NCBI GenBank assembly: GCA_026120185.1 | Contig: JANUWF010001622.1 | Location: 1,302,001 to 1,366,000 of the forward strand | Direction of reading: 5' to 3' | Origin: Voacanga thouarsii | Lineage: Eukaryota > Streptophyta > Magnoliopsida > Gentianales > Apocynaceae | Length of the DNA stretch: 64,000 bases | In this document: positions 24,890 to 37,906 of the stretch, one piece after another | Position numbering within the stretch: position 1 is the stretch's first letter | How the letters are laid out: the number at the start of each line of letters is the position of its first letter | Notes under the pieces: generated by a model | What the model saw: only the letters and a program-made list of their open reading frames with translations | The model's database searches: none | What the model was told of the DNA's origin: nothing | Program-made: the position numbers and the translations under genes

Positions 24890-26670
24890 ACAATTTAATT
24901 TATTATATTAGTAGTTCTTGGGCTGATTTACTTTGCATAGGAAGGCTTTGTATTTCCGCCCAACTATAATAAAATATTTATTTGTGAGTCTATGACTTAT
25001 TTATAACCTTATTAACATAAATTGTTGCCTTTATCTCCTTTGTTGTCTCTGTATTTCACCTAAAAAGACCTTGAAACTCTTAGTTCTCTTTTTCTATGAG
25101 ATTGAATATAATGCCATCAATGCCTCTCAAAAGTTTATTTTTTCCTTATAATAATTATTCTGAGTTTGAATTCTTCATCCCAAATCTTGTATGAAAAGTG
25201 TTAGTTTGTGACTATTTCATTATTTGTAGTAATAACTATCTTTTTTTTTTATTCTAAGAATTTCTATATATTTGTATGTGTATTTGACTTTTAATTTTTA
25301 TGGAAGGGTAATTAATAAATTAATGTTATATTAGTATTATATATGTGATGCATCCAGATTACATTGTTCAAATGGAAATGTAAAATGTAATACTTACTGT
25401 AAGCATTATACTTTTGTTAGTTGGATTTATATTGATTGATTTTAATTTTAATCTGAATTATGATTAAAAACATTATATATTTGATTAAATATATTATGTT
25501 TTTAGATATTTGATAATTTATTATATCAAACTATTCATTAGTTAATTAGTTATATTTAGTTTTATTTCCATTGGTTTTTAGTTTTAATTTGAATAATTAC
25601 AATAAAATTTATAAATTTCTCTTTAATGTGATAAATAAATTGAATTGAGCCGTGAGTTATAAATTGAACTTGAGTCAAGAAAATTGGCTCACTTGCATAT
25701 GAGTTGAGCTATAAACTGAATTAAATTTGAGTGATGTGAGCTTGAGCTAACCTCAACTCAACTCATTTCTACAACTAAACTCAACTAGCAAATATACAAG
25801 GCAACATTATCGTGTGCATAAACTATTGTTAAAATGTTTTAGTTCTTTTTTTTTCAAACTGCTATTAATCATTAAAGTATTTTATTAATTTTTTTAGTTC
25901 TTCAACTGTTTTCAAATAATCAAATTGGTCCTTAAACTAATTAAATTAAAACTTTTGGCCATTTCAAACGACTAAATTGCTCTTGAACACTAATTCTAAA
26001 TTTAGAATTTAAGAATTGGGGGAAGACAGTCTCATCAATTGTTAAATAAAAATTGAGAAAGAATGAATAGAATTTTGTCCTAACTAATTTATAAAAAAAA
26101 AAACAAAAAAAAAAACCTTCCAAGGGAGATGAGACGTTATGAATGAATTTTCAGGCCAAAATACTTCGAAAGGGTAAGTAAGTGATGGTCGGATTTTGCT
26201 GAGCAACTGGTGGTCAGGACTCAAGACTATATTAGTAGTTCAAAAAAATGTTATGTCTAAACAATTGTTATATGTCTGTGGAAATAAGCTACTTGTAGAT
26301 TTTGTGACTGCAATGCCATTGGTATGGTCCCTGACTGAAATTCTTACGATGGTTGTTTTGAGCTTTGGTGGAAGTCTCAGCAAAACTAATTTGATAGTAA
26401 TATTTGACCGGAGAGAATAAAGGCCTTATGGTTGTACTCCAAGTTTGAATACAGCAATGAATACATTTGATAGAATGGCAGAATATCTTGTACAGGTTAA
26501 GGATATTGACCACACAAATTGTTCTTTCTTCCATACATGAGATATGTACATATATATGTATATGTTTAGTCCAAACTTACAAATTTCATTCAAAGCTAAC
26601 AATATGTGATCTGATACGCGTATTATAGAAGCTGCTGTAGGCAATTTCTTGTAACCTCAACTTCAGCATG
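24092..26670. other. AT-rich intergenic DNA with simple repeats
   Basis: No supported gene. Contains an A-run (about 24,511-24,529), a G-run of 14 (24,772-24,785) and an ATT microsatellite of about 16 repeats (about 24,841-24,888). Several TTCATGAG-type short motifs recur between 24,300 and 25,800. The 3' untranslated region of the minus-strand receptor kinase gene should lie just below 26,671. Confidence 0.6.
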
Positions 26671-29304
26671 TTACTCTGACTCAGATATCACTTCCAAAGC
26701 TGAATCGAGAGGCCTTTGATGTATTGTTGAATTCTTGGGGTTGGTTGAGGTGAAAGGAGTGGGTGGCAGATCCAAATTTTCCTCATCTCCTTCAATCATC
26801 TGAAGCACAAATGTTATGGGAGGGCGATCCGTTGGGTTCCACTGGATGCACCAAAGTCCCACAATAGCAAGCTTCCTGGCAATCTCGTCCTCTCCTCCTC
26901 TCTCAGCTGGAATTTGCAAGTCTTCCCCATTAATGAGATTCCTGTAAACCCATTCTGGGAAGTTCACTTGGCTAACATTCTGTACTCTCTCATCAACGTT
27001 CTTTCTGCGTCCAACCATCTCAAGCAACAACATTCCAAAACTGTAGATGTCCGACTTATATGATACACTCCCAAAGTGCCTGGAGTACACTTCGGGTGCC
27101 ATGTATCCCATGGTTCCTCTGGCAGCAGTCATGGAAACTGCACTCTTCCCCATTTCGCACAACTTGGCCAGCCCAAAATCTGATATCTTTGGATTGAAGT
27201 TGTCGTCTAACAAGATATTATGAGGCTTGATATCAAAATGGAGGATCCTCTGTTCGCATCCTTGGTGAAGGTACTCAATTCCTCTTGCAATACCAAGCGC
27301 TATATCTTGCATCTTCCCCCATCCAAGTGCATTGTGCAACTCCCCTCTGTTAAATATGAACTTGTCCAACGAACCATTTGGTAGAAACTCATAGACGAGA
27401 GCTCGCCTGAATCCGTCAGCACAGAAGCCGATCAAGCGAACAACATTTATGTGGTGGATTCTGCCCATTGTTGCGACCTCATTGATGAATTCTTCTCCAT
27501 TTCTTGTGGAATCATGCAGCAACTTTACAGCAACAGGAACTTCATCTGAAATCTTCCCTTTGAACACAATTCCATAGGCTCCTTCACCTAATTGTTCTTT
27601 GAAATCATTTGTGATCCTCTTAAGGTCTGGATATGAATATCTGGCAGGCTTCAACGCCCTGTAATCCTCCAAAAATTTGTTGATTCTGACTTGGTTTTCT
27701 TTATACATTTTCTTCAAGTAATAGAAATAATAGGCTACACTTACAGCTAGTAATAGGATCAAGGGACCAATGACTTTACCTGTAACATAATTAAGACTGT
27801 TAATGTTTTTTTTTTTTCCTCTCTAACAAATTTACTGAAAATACTTGTGAATTTTACCCGTAATAATTAGTATTTTCTTCTTTGTATCTGCAAGGAAAAA
27901 TAGTAGAAAGTGAGAAACCCATCCATCTCATTTAGATTGAATCTTAGAAAGATTTGTTTATTTCTTTCTTTTGTTGAATCTTAGAAAGATCATATGTTTT
28001 GCGCAAAGGGAAGAAATTGTTTTTTATGGGACTTACCAACTCGAATATAATCTTAAATTAAAATTTTTTTTTAATTTAAATATATTATTTTAAAATATTT
28101 TCATTTTTCAAAGACTTATCATCTAAGTAGAATACATTTTATTCTTCCTCTTTGTACCTCACAATTTAATAATTTTTTATAAAATTCATTTTAAACTAAT
28201 CTTTATCCACTTACACCTTAGGAGTGTATTTTGGATTGCGAAATTTAAAATTACTTTAATTTAAAAAATTAATATTTTATATATTTTAATTTTTTAAAAA
28301 TTATTATATATTTAAAACACATAATATTTTTTTCTTTACCCCCACATTAAATCCACTTGCCTTCACCTATTCAATAATTTTTTATTATATTTCAACAAAT
28401 TCATCCTAATTCTATCAGCTTCCATTTACACCCAAGAAGCAATGGACGAAGGGATGAGAAAACAGATACAATGAATTCCCTATGCATCTTTTTTGTTTAT
28501 TTCTTAAATACTTTAGGTAAATGGAAATCTTGTGGTTGAAAACTGGATTGGGAAGCAAAAGTAAGAAAGGAGAAATTTTATGTGGCAGAGGGCGGAGATA
28601 CCTGAATTGTGGTGTATGATGCAGTCAATTTCGTTCCTTGTGCCGTTCTTTATTATGCAAATCCCACCCCTTCTTTCACACTTTTCACATTTCGGTAAGG
28701 ACCAGACTAGCTGAATCCTGTTGTCCCTTCCAAACATTTCCTTCGAAGCCCATATCGTGTACATCTTAGTGCAGAATTCCAAAGGAAGAAACCGGATTAG
28801 TTGGGAAGAAAATGTAGCATGCAGTTTGTATCCGGGGGTATCAAGACAGTCAATGTCAAATCCAATTTGATCCCCATTTGTAGATCGATTGTTTGCCAGT
28901 GAGCAATTGAATAAAGTAAATCGATCCCGTGAAGAAAACTGCAAAGGAGAGGCATCGGATGAATTTAAATTCCGAATTTGTTTCGGCAGGCAACCTTCAG
29001 GGTAGACTTGGATCAGATGAGATTCGTAGCTGATGCTTTTCACAATTAGTTTCACCGAGGAAGGCAGCTCCAGTACCGTAAGAGAGCTATTGTCACAGTA
29101 GAGATTGAAGCCTGGGTAACCGCAATGCTCTGGCTGCTTATCTTGGAGCCAAAAGGGGAACTTTATAGGAGGGCCTTCAGGGCTGCACTGTTGCTGTTGT
29201 CTGCAAATATTATAAGATGCCACTGGTTGGTCAGATGCGAGAACTGCCCTCAAGCAGAAGAACAAGAAATGAAAGAACAGTAAGGTAAATTTTCTGAACT
29301 CCAT
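26671..29304 (-). CDS. LRK10-like receptor-like kinase (rust resistance kinase Lr10 type)
   Basis: Three exons join in frame: 28,602-29,304, 27,858-27,887 (30 bp) and 26,671-27,779, giving 613 aa. ATG at 29,304 starts a signal peptide (FRKFTLLFFHFLFFCL). A cysteine-rich GUB_WAK-type wall-binding ectodomain follows (CSPEGPPIKFPFWLQ, CGYPGFNLYCD) and ends near LPKCEKCERRGGICI. The micro-exon encodes DTKKKILIIT, leading into the membrane segment VIGPLILLLAVSVAYYFYYL. The Ser/Thr kinase domain has GEGAYGIVFKG, the VAVKLL lysine, DFG (ISDFGLAK) and APE (YMAPEV). The catalytic loop is HFDIKPHN, lacking the usual Arg before Asp, as in non-RD kinases of this family. The protein is inferred to sit in the plasma membrane and signal from the wall. 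Two broken ectodomain paralogues lie just upstream on the other strand. Confidence 0.9.
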
Positions 29305-29446
29305 GCCTTGATGTTGGAGCAGGGTAAGTTCCGCAGTACGCTTTGCAGTTGTATTGGAATTCTACTCTGCCAGATTAGAAGAAAAAATGAAATAAACTAG
29401 AGAACTATGGCTTTTTCGAGGAGGAAATTCTTAGGTGAATTTGGTG

Positions 29447-29458
29447 CATATATATACT
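29447..29458 (-). promoter_or_regulatory. candidate TATA box of the receptor kinase gene
   Basis: On the minus strand GTATATATATGC lies about 145 bp upstream of the ATG at 29,304, a plausible distance for a core promoter. The region further upstream is also AT-rich (29,500-29,550), so other positions are possible. Confidence 0.35.
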
Positions 29459-29879
29459 AAATATTTTAGATAGTTATATTATATGTGAAGGAAATTATAC
29501 AATAAATATTATATATAATATTATATATATATATAATATAATTATATATTCGATATATGTATACTGAATGTACTTCAAAATTTCACTTTCAAAAGGGTTT
29601 ATGAATGAAAATTAGAAAATTCAACATTCAAAAAAAGTAGCTAGCACAAGTCAATTGCCAGTCAACTAATGCTCCATTGATGGAAAACATTACTAGCAAT
29701 TTGTGGAATAGAAAAGTCAGAAATTTAAATACAATTCACAATATTATGCACAATTGTGATTCGATACATAGTATTTTACAATTTATACGTACATTATTTT
29801 ATTAAATTTTTTTTTAATACATCACTATTTTATACACTATCAAAATTTTATTATTTTTAATTTTAATCATTAATTGATC

Positions 29880-30136
29880 ATGCAAGTTAAATACATACGT
29901 ATAATTTCCATGTCCCTTCTTATCTTGCTATTGTTGCTTGGAGCTGTTACCTCATTTGGCAGCAAAAACTGTGTGAGAACCCCTTTTTCGGTTATTCATT
30001 GTGGTGTTGTTCTGGACATCAAGATCCCCTATCGGTTCAGAGGGCACTTACATTATAAGACACTGGCCCCCCTGATTTTCAGCTCACCTAGCACTGCGAG
30101 AGAATGGGTTTATATTAGTTTACTATGGCATTAGTG
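29880..30136 (+). pseudogene. GUB_WAK ectodomain fragment, copy 1
   Basis: From ATG at 29,880 the frame gives a signal peptide-like MSLLILLLLLGAVTSFGSKN and then CGVVLDIKIPYRFRG, the start of an LRK10-like wall-binding ectodomain. About 15 codons later the homology moves to another frame (PPDF, then a stop), so the copy is frameshifted. No kinase part follows. It is closely related to the second fragment 820 bp downstream; together they look like remnants of tandem gene copies. Confidence 0.65.
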
Positions 30137-30954
30137 GCAGATGGGGGCACGTTTTGTCTTTATTGGAGTGAAATATTTAACAAAAAAAATAAAACAAAAT
30201 AAATGTGAACTATATTTACATTGTTTGGTTGATGTAAAAGATGTAGATAAAAGTAATTCGGTTAGGGATACATTTTGTTTTCATCAACATTTCTTCTCTT
30301 CCTAAATTCAAGGAGTTGAGAAAGAAGTTGAGAAAGAGAAAATGAATTGAAGACATTAAAATTTTAATTTTAAAATTAAATGAAAGAGAGGATGTAAAAT
30401 AAAGATGAATTAATATTTCTCCTTTTGCTCTTCCCCTATCTTATCAATTTCAAATAAAGTAAAAAAGAAATATTTTCTCTTAGAACCTTTGTAATACCCC
30501 TTTCCAAATATAGACTTGTTGGATGGGGAAGCGGGCCGGCATCCTTCAAAGTTTAAAAAAAAAAATTGTTTGTGCCTTAGCAACATTTAAAATATTTTTA
30601 AAAATCTTTTCAATTTTAATTTTATACCTCTAATTTTTTTTTAAAATTAAATTATCTTTTAACATATTATTTCATATGAAATTGTCCAATCCAAGTTTCT
30701 GGTTTCATTCTGACTTGATAGCATAAGTTCTCGTTAGTCCTTACTACTGGATAGCATCTCTTGACTATTCTAAAGAGTCTATCTATAATTCTACATTGCT
30801 CAGTCAAAAAATTAAACGTTCAATTAGTATCCAATCAGTTGCCAATCAACAAACGCTTCAGCTTCCACACCACACACCGCTCAATCAATACAATATCTCT
30901 AGCAATTTTCATGTTTCTTTGTTTATCTCCTTTGCTTAACCTATTCTGGTGAAT
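30137..30954. other. spacer between the two ectodomain relics
   Basis: AT-rich, no coding signal. It probably contains decayed promoter or intron sequence of the relic genes. Confidence 0.4.
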
Positions 30955-31471
30955 ATGGCTGCAATTTTCATGTCCCTTCTTCTTCTCTTTCTGTTGTTCC
31001 TTGGAACTATTACTTAATTTGGACTCAAGAAATGTGAGTACCAGTCCAACTGTGGAGTTACTCTTGATATTAAGTTCCCTTTTCGGTTCAAAGGTGGCTC
31101 ACAAGACTGCGGTCTCCCTGATTCTGAGCTCACCTGCAAGCAGAATCGCACCGTACTGCAGTCAGGATTTGACAATTATTTTGTAGAAGCTATTGATTAT
31201 GAACATGAAAAAAATCGTTTTTCTTATCCAGTGGTGCATAAGGGCAATTGTTCCATTCTTCCAGACTACTCTTATCAACCTCTTTCTCATTCTTCTAGCA
31301 ATTTTATAGTCCTTTTGAGCTGTAAAAATCCAGTCTGAAATCCATATTATGTGGATACTGCTCCTTGCAAGACTGCAAAGGAATTTTCAGGCATCTTCGA
31401 TTCCTCGATAGAAGAACACACTTACTTGTATGCACTTATTGGTAAAGGTCTGAAGGCATCTGATATTAAGA
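30955..31471 (+). pseudogene. GUB_WAK ectodomain fragment, copy 2, cut by a copia element
   Basis: ATG at 30,955 opens a signal peptide (FMSLLLLFLLFLGTIT) followed by a stop. The same frame then continues through CGVTLDIKFPFRFKG, CGLPDSELTCKQN, FVEAIDYEHEKNRF and CPV-like sequence, with a second stop after SCKNPV. It ends at GLKASDIKM, where the sequence becomes the terminus of the copia LTR that begins TGTTGAGAAA at 31,472. The two nonsense codons and the insertion make it non-functional. No downstream kinase exon is in the window. Confidence 0.75.
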
Positions 31472-31575
31472 TGTTGAGAAAATAAATAGGACCAAAGGAC
31501 AAACATTTTTTTTTTTAATTAATCAAGAAGACTCACAATATTTTACAAGAAAAAGAAAACTCACAAAATATTTTC

Positions 31576-31912
31576 TATTATGAATTAGTGGAATCTTTAT
31601 TAATTAGTGAAGGCTCCACTAATTATGGATTTATGTGAATTATTAGAAGATTTTTATGGATGTCCACCATTTAGTGGAGACACCACTAATTAAGATTAGT
31701 GGAAGATGATGTATGTCATGATGTAATCCACTAATTAGAGCTCTATAAATAGAGCTATTCTCTAAGCTTGTAATACACCATTATTTTGTGAAAGAAAGAT
31801 TAGAGAAAATTGTGAGAGAAAAGAAAGAGAGAAATTCTTGTGCAAAATAGTTAGAGTTTTATTAGTGTGTAGTGTGAAGATTTTATTCTAACAATACCCT
31901 AATTTTATAACA
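31576..31912 (+). repeat. 5' LTR of the complete copia element
   Basis: Starts TATTATGAATTAGTGG and ends TTTTATAACA. Contains the promoter described separately. It shows about 99 percent identity to the 3' LTR by eye (differences near the start, in GTGAAGGC/GTGGAGGC, in GTATGTCATG/GTATGCCATG and in AACAATACC/AACACTACC). Confidence 0.92.
31743..31750 (+). promoter_or_regulatory. LTR TATA box inside an 18-bp palindrome
   Basis: TATAAATA sits in AGCTCTATAAATAGAGCT, whose arms AGCTCTAT and ATAGAGCT are perfect reverse complements. The same arrangement is present in the 3' LTR at about 36,957. It is the likely core promoter of the element. Confidence 0.6.
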
Positions 31913-31928
31913 CGTTATCAGCACGAGT
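31913..31928 (+). promoter_or_regulatory. primer-binding site region of the complete copia
   Basis: CGTTATCAGCACGAGT directly follows the 5' LTR. TATCAG is the usual start of a copia primer-binding site complementary to the 3' part of initiator Met-tRNA, but here the remainder is diverged. Confidence 0.5.
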
Positions 31929-34900
31929 CTCTACTGGTACAAAAGCCGGAAGACTAAGCACGAGTTTCGCTGTTACCAAAGCCGGAAGACATGTACGCAT
32001 TTATTGATCTCTATGGCTAACATCGCGAAACTCGAATTTGTAGCCCTTGATATTTACGGAAAAAATTATATGTCATGGGTTCTCGATACGAAATGCATCT
32101 AAATGTTCGAAGGCCTTAGTGAAACTATTCAAGCAAATAATAGTGCATCCGCACAACACAAGGCTAAAGTTTTGATTTTTATTCGTCGTCATCTCGATGA
32201 AAATTTGAAAATGGAATATCTTACCGAAAAAGATCCATATGGCCTATGGGTAAATTTAAAAGAAAGATTTGACCACTCGAAGATGGTCGTACTACCTACT
32301 TGCACAGTATGAATGGTTGCACTCGAGGTTGCAAGATTTTAAAACCGTGAATGAATATAGCTCCGCAATGTATAAAATTACATCTCAATTAAAATTATGC
32401 GGAGAAAAAGTGATCGATGAAGATATGTTGGAGAAGACATTCTCCACCTTTCATGCCTCAAATATTGTCCTGCAGACAACAATATCGAGAAAATGGGTAT
32501 ACAAAATTTACTGATTTAATTATCGCCCTCCTCATTGCAGAGAAAAATAATGAGATATTATTATTGAGAAATCATGAAGCCGGACCAAGCGGCTCTACAA
32601 AGACTCCCGAAGTGAATGTTGTTGGCTCCAGCAGAAGCCATTGTTATAGTCGTAGTCGTGGCCGTGGCCGTGACCGTGGTCGTGGTTATGGTCGTAGACA
32701 CGCTCGATATTTCCCTTATCACAATTATAATCAAAGCGTGAGAAATACGGCCACCGAAGTGGAACAGAAAAGATCAAAAGGGAAAAGAAAAAGAAATTGA
32801 AGAAAAGCATGAGGATATATGTTATAGATGTGGCATGAAAGGTCATTGGTCACGAAACTGTCGATGCGGCTAAGCATTTAGTTGAATTGTATCAAGCTTC
32901 ATTGAAAAATAAAAATGTGGAAGCAAATTTTTCTCAACATCCAATAAATAATGCTGAGGATGACGATAGTGATCCTGAAGATCTTAATATCAATATTACC
33001 CATATGGATGTATCGGATTTTTTGAACACCCGGACGGTAGGATAGACCATTTAATTGGTGATGGCGAGTGTCCAAAAGAACTAAAGCATCACCCCGATAT
33101 TTTTGTATTTTCATTTTCATTCTATTCTAATAATATTTACGTTTACATATATATATTTGTGTTCGGATGGTCGTTATTAATAATGATGTATGCATTATTG
33201 ATAGTGGAACTACACACACCATACTAAAAAATGAGAAATATTTTTCTGATCTCAAAATGGGAGAAATAAATATTTATACGATAAACGGTAGTGCAAATGT
33301 AATTGAGGGCTCCGGAAGAGCTAGTATATTGTTGCCTAAAGGAACAACAATTATTATTGATAAGGCACTATTTTCCTCAAAATCCAGAAGAAATTTATTG
33401 AGTTTTAAATATATCCGCAGAAATGGGTATCATGTTGAAACAAATGAGGAAAATTGGATTGAGCATCTTTTTATTACTCAAATGCATTTGGGTAAGAAAT
33501 CGGTATTAGAAAAACTGTCGTCTTTTTCTACTGGTCTATATTTTGTAAAAATACGTACAATTGAAATTCATCATCTAATAAACCATAAGTTTACTGATCC
33601 TATTACTTTTAGCATTTGGCATGACCGGTTGGGTCATCCGGGATCTACCATAATGAGAAGAATCATTGAGAATACACATGGTCATCCTTTAAAAAATAAA
33701 AGGATATTAACATCGAGAAAAATTCGCATGTACTTGCATGTTCCCTAGGAAAATTAATTGTTAAACCATCACCAGGTAAAAGTAGGAGCTGAAAGTCCTA
33801 CATTTCTCGAAGCAGATTCACGGAGATATTTGTGGACCTATTGATCCACCATGTGGACCGTTCAAATATTTTATGGTCTTAATTGATGCATCATCCCGAT
33901 GGTCACATGTATGTTTATTATCTACTCGCAACTCTGGCGTTTGCGAGATTACTTACTCAAATAATTAAATTACGAGCACAATTTCCGGACCATCACATTA
34001 AAAATATCCGTTTGGATAATGTTTGGTGAATTTTCATCACATGCTTTTGATGCATATTGCATGTCAATTGAGATTAATGTTGAACATCATGTAGCTCATG
34101 TTCACACACAGAATGGTCTTCTTGAATCTTTGATTAAACGATTACAATTAATTGCTAGACCATTATTAATGAAAACAAATCTCCCAACATCTGCTCGAGG
34201 ACATGCTATTCTACATGCTTGCAACACTTGTACGTATAAGACCAGCTAGTTATCATAAATTCTCTCCTTTGCAATTGGCTTTTGGGTCGAGAACCAAATA
34301 TTGCTCATTTAAGAATTTTTGGGTGTCTTGTATATATTCCAATTGCACCAAACCAATGTACAAAGATGGGTCCTCAAAGAAGAAAGGGGATATACGTTGG
34401 ATATGATTCTCCCTCTATTATCGGGTATGTTGAACCCTCGACAGGAGATGTATTCACGACAAGATTTGTTGATTGTCATTTTGATGAATCATTATTCCCT
34501 AAATTAGGGGAGAACCAAAACAACATAAAAATGATCTTGCTTGGACAACATCATTAAATTATCTTGATCAGCGCACAAGCGCATGTGGACTTGAAGTTCA
34601 AAAGATAATTCATTTGCAAAGCATTGCAAATCAAATGCCGGACGCTTTTGTTGACTCCGGAAGAGTTACAAAATCGCATATTCCAACTATAAATGCTCCT
34701 ATTCGAATTGAAGTTCCAGTGAGAACAAAATATTATACCTATAGTCGCTGAGTCAAAAACACGCCGAAGCGTGGCCGACCTCTTGGTTCTAAAGATAAAA
34801 ATCCTCGAAAGAAAAGAGGATTAAATGATCCAGAAGATCATATTGAATAAAAGAATGATAAAGACCAAGAGAGAATCGATGACAAAGAACCAGAAGTTGA

Positions 34901-36789
34901 TGAAAGTAACACCGAAATTTCTATCAATTATACCACTTCGGTAGAAGTTGGAATCGGATAGAAGCTGTTATTGATAATATATTTGCATACAATATATCTC
35001 TTGATGTTACACAGGATAATGATGATCCTGAACCAATATCGATTGATGAATGTCGGCATAGAAAAGATTGGTCGCAATGGAAAGATGCGATTCAATCGGA
35101 GTTAAATGCAACGGCAAAACGTGAAGTCTTCGGACTGCAGATCCGAACACCGAAGGTGTAAAACCTGTTGGCTACAAATGGATTTTTATGCGAAAGCGCA
35201 ACGAAAAGAGTGAAATCGTTCGATATAAAGCTCGATTAGTAGCCCAAGGTTTTTCACAAAGACCAGGTATTGATTATGATGAAACTTATTCTCCTGTTGT
35301 TGATGCTATTACACTCAGATATCTTATCGGTTTGGCGATACATGAAAAAGATAGATATGCGCCTATTAGATGTTGTCACTACTTACTTGTATGGAAATTT
35401 AGAAAATGATGTTTACATGAAAATCCCGAAGGATTTCATATGCACGAAGCATATAAACATTATCCTCGTGAAAATTACTCCATCAAGTTGCAAAAATCAT
35501 TATATGGTCCGAAGCACTCTGGGCGCATGTGGTTCACACGTCTTAGTGAATATTTATTGAAAGTGGGATTTAAAAATGACCAGGTATGTCCATGCGTTTT
35601 TATTAAGAAATCTGGTTCTAAATTTGTGATATTAGCTATATATGTTGATGATATTAATCTTATTGGAACTCTCGAAGAGCTCCAAGAAACAATTGATTAT
35701 TTAAAAAGAGAATTCGAAATCAAGGATTTTGGTAAAACCAAATTTTGCCTTGGTTTACAAATTGAACATTTGGAGAGTGGAACATTTATTCATCAATCAA
35801 CATATACAGCAAAAGTGCTAAAAAGATTTTATATGGACAAAGCACATCCATTGAATATTCCAATGATCGTCCGATCATTAAATGTGGATAAAGATCCTTT
35901 CCGACCTCAAGAAAATGATGAAGAACTCCTTGGTCCTGAAGTAACATATCTCGAGTGCAATTGGTGCATTGATGTATCTTGCTAATAATACACGACTCGA
36001 TATTGCTTTTCTTTGTCAATTTATTAGCAAGATTTAGTTCTTCACCAACACGACGACATTGGAATAGAATTAAACAAGTCCTTCGATATCTCCAAGGTAC
36101 AATTGATCTCGGATTATTTTATTCAAATAAAACCAATCCAACATTGATAGGTTATGCGAGATCTTGGTTATTTATCTGATCCACATAAAGCACGTTCTCA
36201 AACGGGCTATCTATTTACATGTGAAAATACTTGCTATATCATGGCGTTCTACGAAACAATCTATAGCGACTACTTCTTCAAATCATGCTTGAAATTATAG
36301 CCATTCATGAAGCAAGTCGAGAATGTGTATGGTTAAGATCCATGATTCATTATATCCGAGAAAGTTGTGGATTATCATCAATCAAAGGTATTCCAACTCC
36401 TCTTTATGAAGACAATGCAGCTTGCATAGCTCAATTACGAGGAGGATATATTAAAGGAGATCGGACAAAACATATTTCACCAAAATTCTTCTTTACTCAT
36501 GAACTCCAGAAGAAAGGTGAAATTGATGTGCTACAAATTCGGTCATGTGATAACCTCGCAGATATTTTCACGAAGACTTTACCGATCGCAACATTTGAAA
36601 AGTTGAGATATAAAATCGGTATGCGTCGGTTTAAAGATTTAAAGGAATCATCTCATCGGGGGAGTAATAAATGGACATATAGAATAGTGTACTCTTTTTC
36701 CTTCACTAGATTTTTTCCCACTGGGTTTTTATCTAGTAAGGTTTTAACGAGGCATATTCTTTATGTAATGGATGGACATCCAAGGGGAG

Positions 36790-37126
36790 TATTATGAATT
36801 ATTGGAATCTTTATTAATTAGTGGAGGCTCCACTAATTATGGATTTATGTGAATTATTAGAAGATTTTTATGGATGTCCACCATTTAGTGGAGACACCAC
36901 TAATTAAGATTAGTGGAAGATGATGTATGCCATGATGTAATCCACTAATTAGAGCTCTATAAATAGAGCTATTCTCTAAGCTTGTAATACACCATTATTT
37001 TGTGAAAGAAAGATTAGAGAAAATTGTGAGAGAAAAGAAAGAGAGAAATTCTTGTGCAAAATAGTTAGAGTTTTATTAGTGTGTAGTGTGAAGATTTTAT
37101 TCTAACACTACCCTAATTTTATAACA
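36790..37126 (+). repeat. 3' LTR of the complete copia element
   Basis: Directly follows the purine-rich CAAGGGGAG tract and ends TTTTATAACA, then the TTTTC target-site duplication. Same length as the 5' LTR. Confidence 0.92.
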
Positions 37127-37906
37127 TTTTCCCATTAAAAGACAAATTTTCCTCACAGCACCTCTAAAATATTTTTCCCACTAAAATGTTTTTCTCACAA
37201 TATTATAGTGCTCTTCAGCTAACTCCTAACACTTCACACACACCACACATCTCCTTTTTTCACTTCACATTCATTAGTCACACGAAAATGGTTTTGTGAT
37301 GCCATATTTATAGATGACCGAAACTGACTTTAGCAAGTCGGTGCTTCATTTCCAGGGCTACTAAAAAATTTGTGCAAGTTTTTCTTGGGGCAGTAGCTTC
37401 TAGCAAATTCTTGTTTTGTTCTTTGTCAAAAAAGGCTGCAAAAGTTCTTAAATTTTAGCTGCAAATTGCACCAGATTTTTCTCCAAGTTGCAATCGGTAA
37501 TTGTAGTGCTGCTGGAAGCTTCATGAGTTTTCTTCAATGGCGGCTGCAAGTTGTTGGTTCCAGCAAGTTCTTCAATGGCGGTGGAATTACTGCTGCGAAA
37601 TTTGAGCTACAAATTGCAGCTTCTAGTTTCTTCTCTATGGCGGTGAAGCAGTCATTGCTTTCTCAATACTCCCTCCTTCTTACTTTTTGTGAAATTATTT
37701 CAAGTTGTCTTCGAAATTTTTCTAGCTTTACTCCATTGAAACTTTGGTGAAAATATCAACAATTTGTTCTTCAATCTTCAGGTACTTCATTTCAATTTAA
37801 CCACATAATACATTTTCTCGCACAAAGTGACAATGAATCTCCATGTGCTTTGTTCTTATATGTAATACTATATTTTCTACTAAGCATATTGTTGATTGAT
37901 TGTCAC

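Larger units (their letters stand above)
31576..37126 (+). mobile_element. complete Ty1/copia LTR retrotransposon, coding region broken
   Basis: Two 337-bp LTRs (31,576-31,912 and 36,790-37,126) differ at about four positions by eye and are flanked by a 5-bp duplication, TTTTC (31,571-31,575 and 37,127-37,131). Inside, in order: gag from ATG about 32,013; a CCHC zinc knuckle (CYRCGMKGHWSRNC, about 32,821-32,862); protease with DSG (CIIDSGTTHTIL, about 33,190); gag-pre-integrase (FSIWHDRLGHPGS, about 33,610); integrase pieces; RT with YVDD (about 35,641); and RNase H ending LADIFTKTLP (about 36,560). Frames are interrupted many times, so it could not move on its own. It lies inside the 3' LTR of the older minus-strand copia. 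Confidence 0.92.

Noticed and set aside
26196..26420. 74-codon frame near the receptor kinase
   Set aside because: Lies in the 3' flank of the minus-strand kinase gene, with no recognisable motif.
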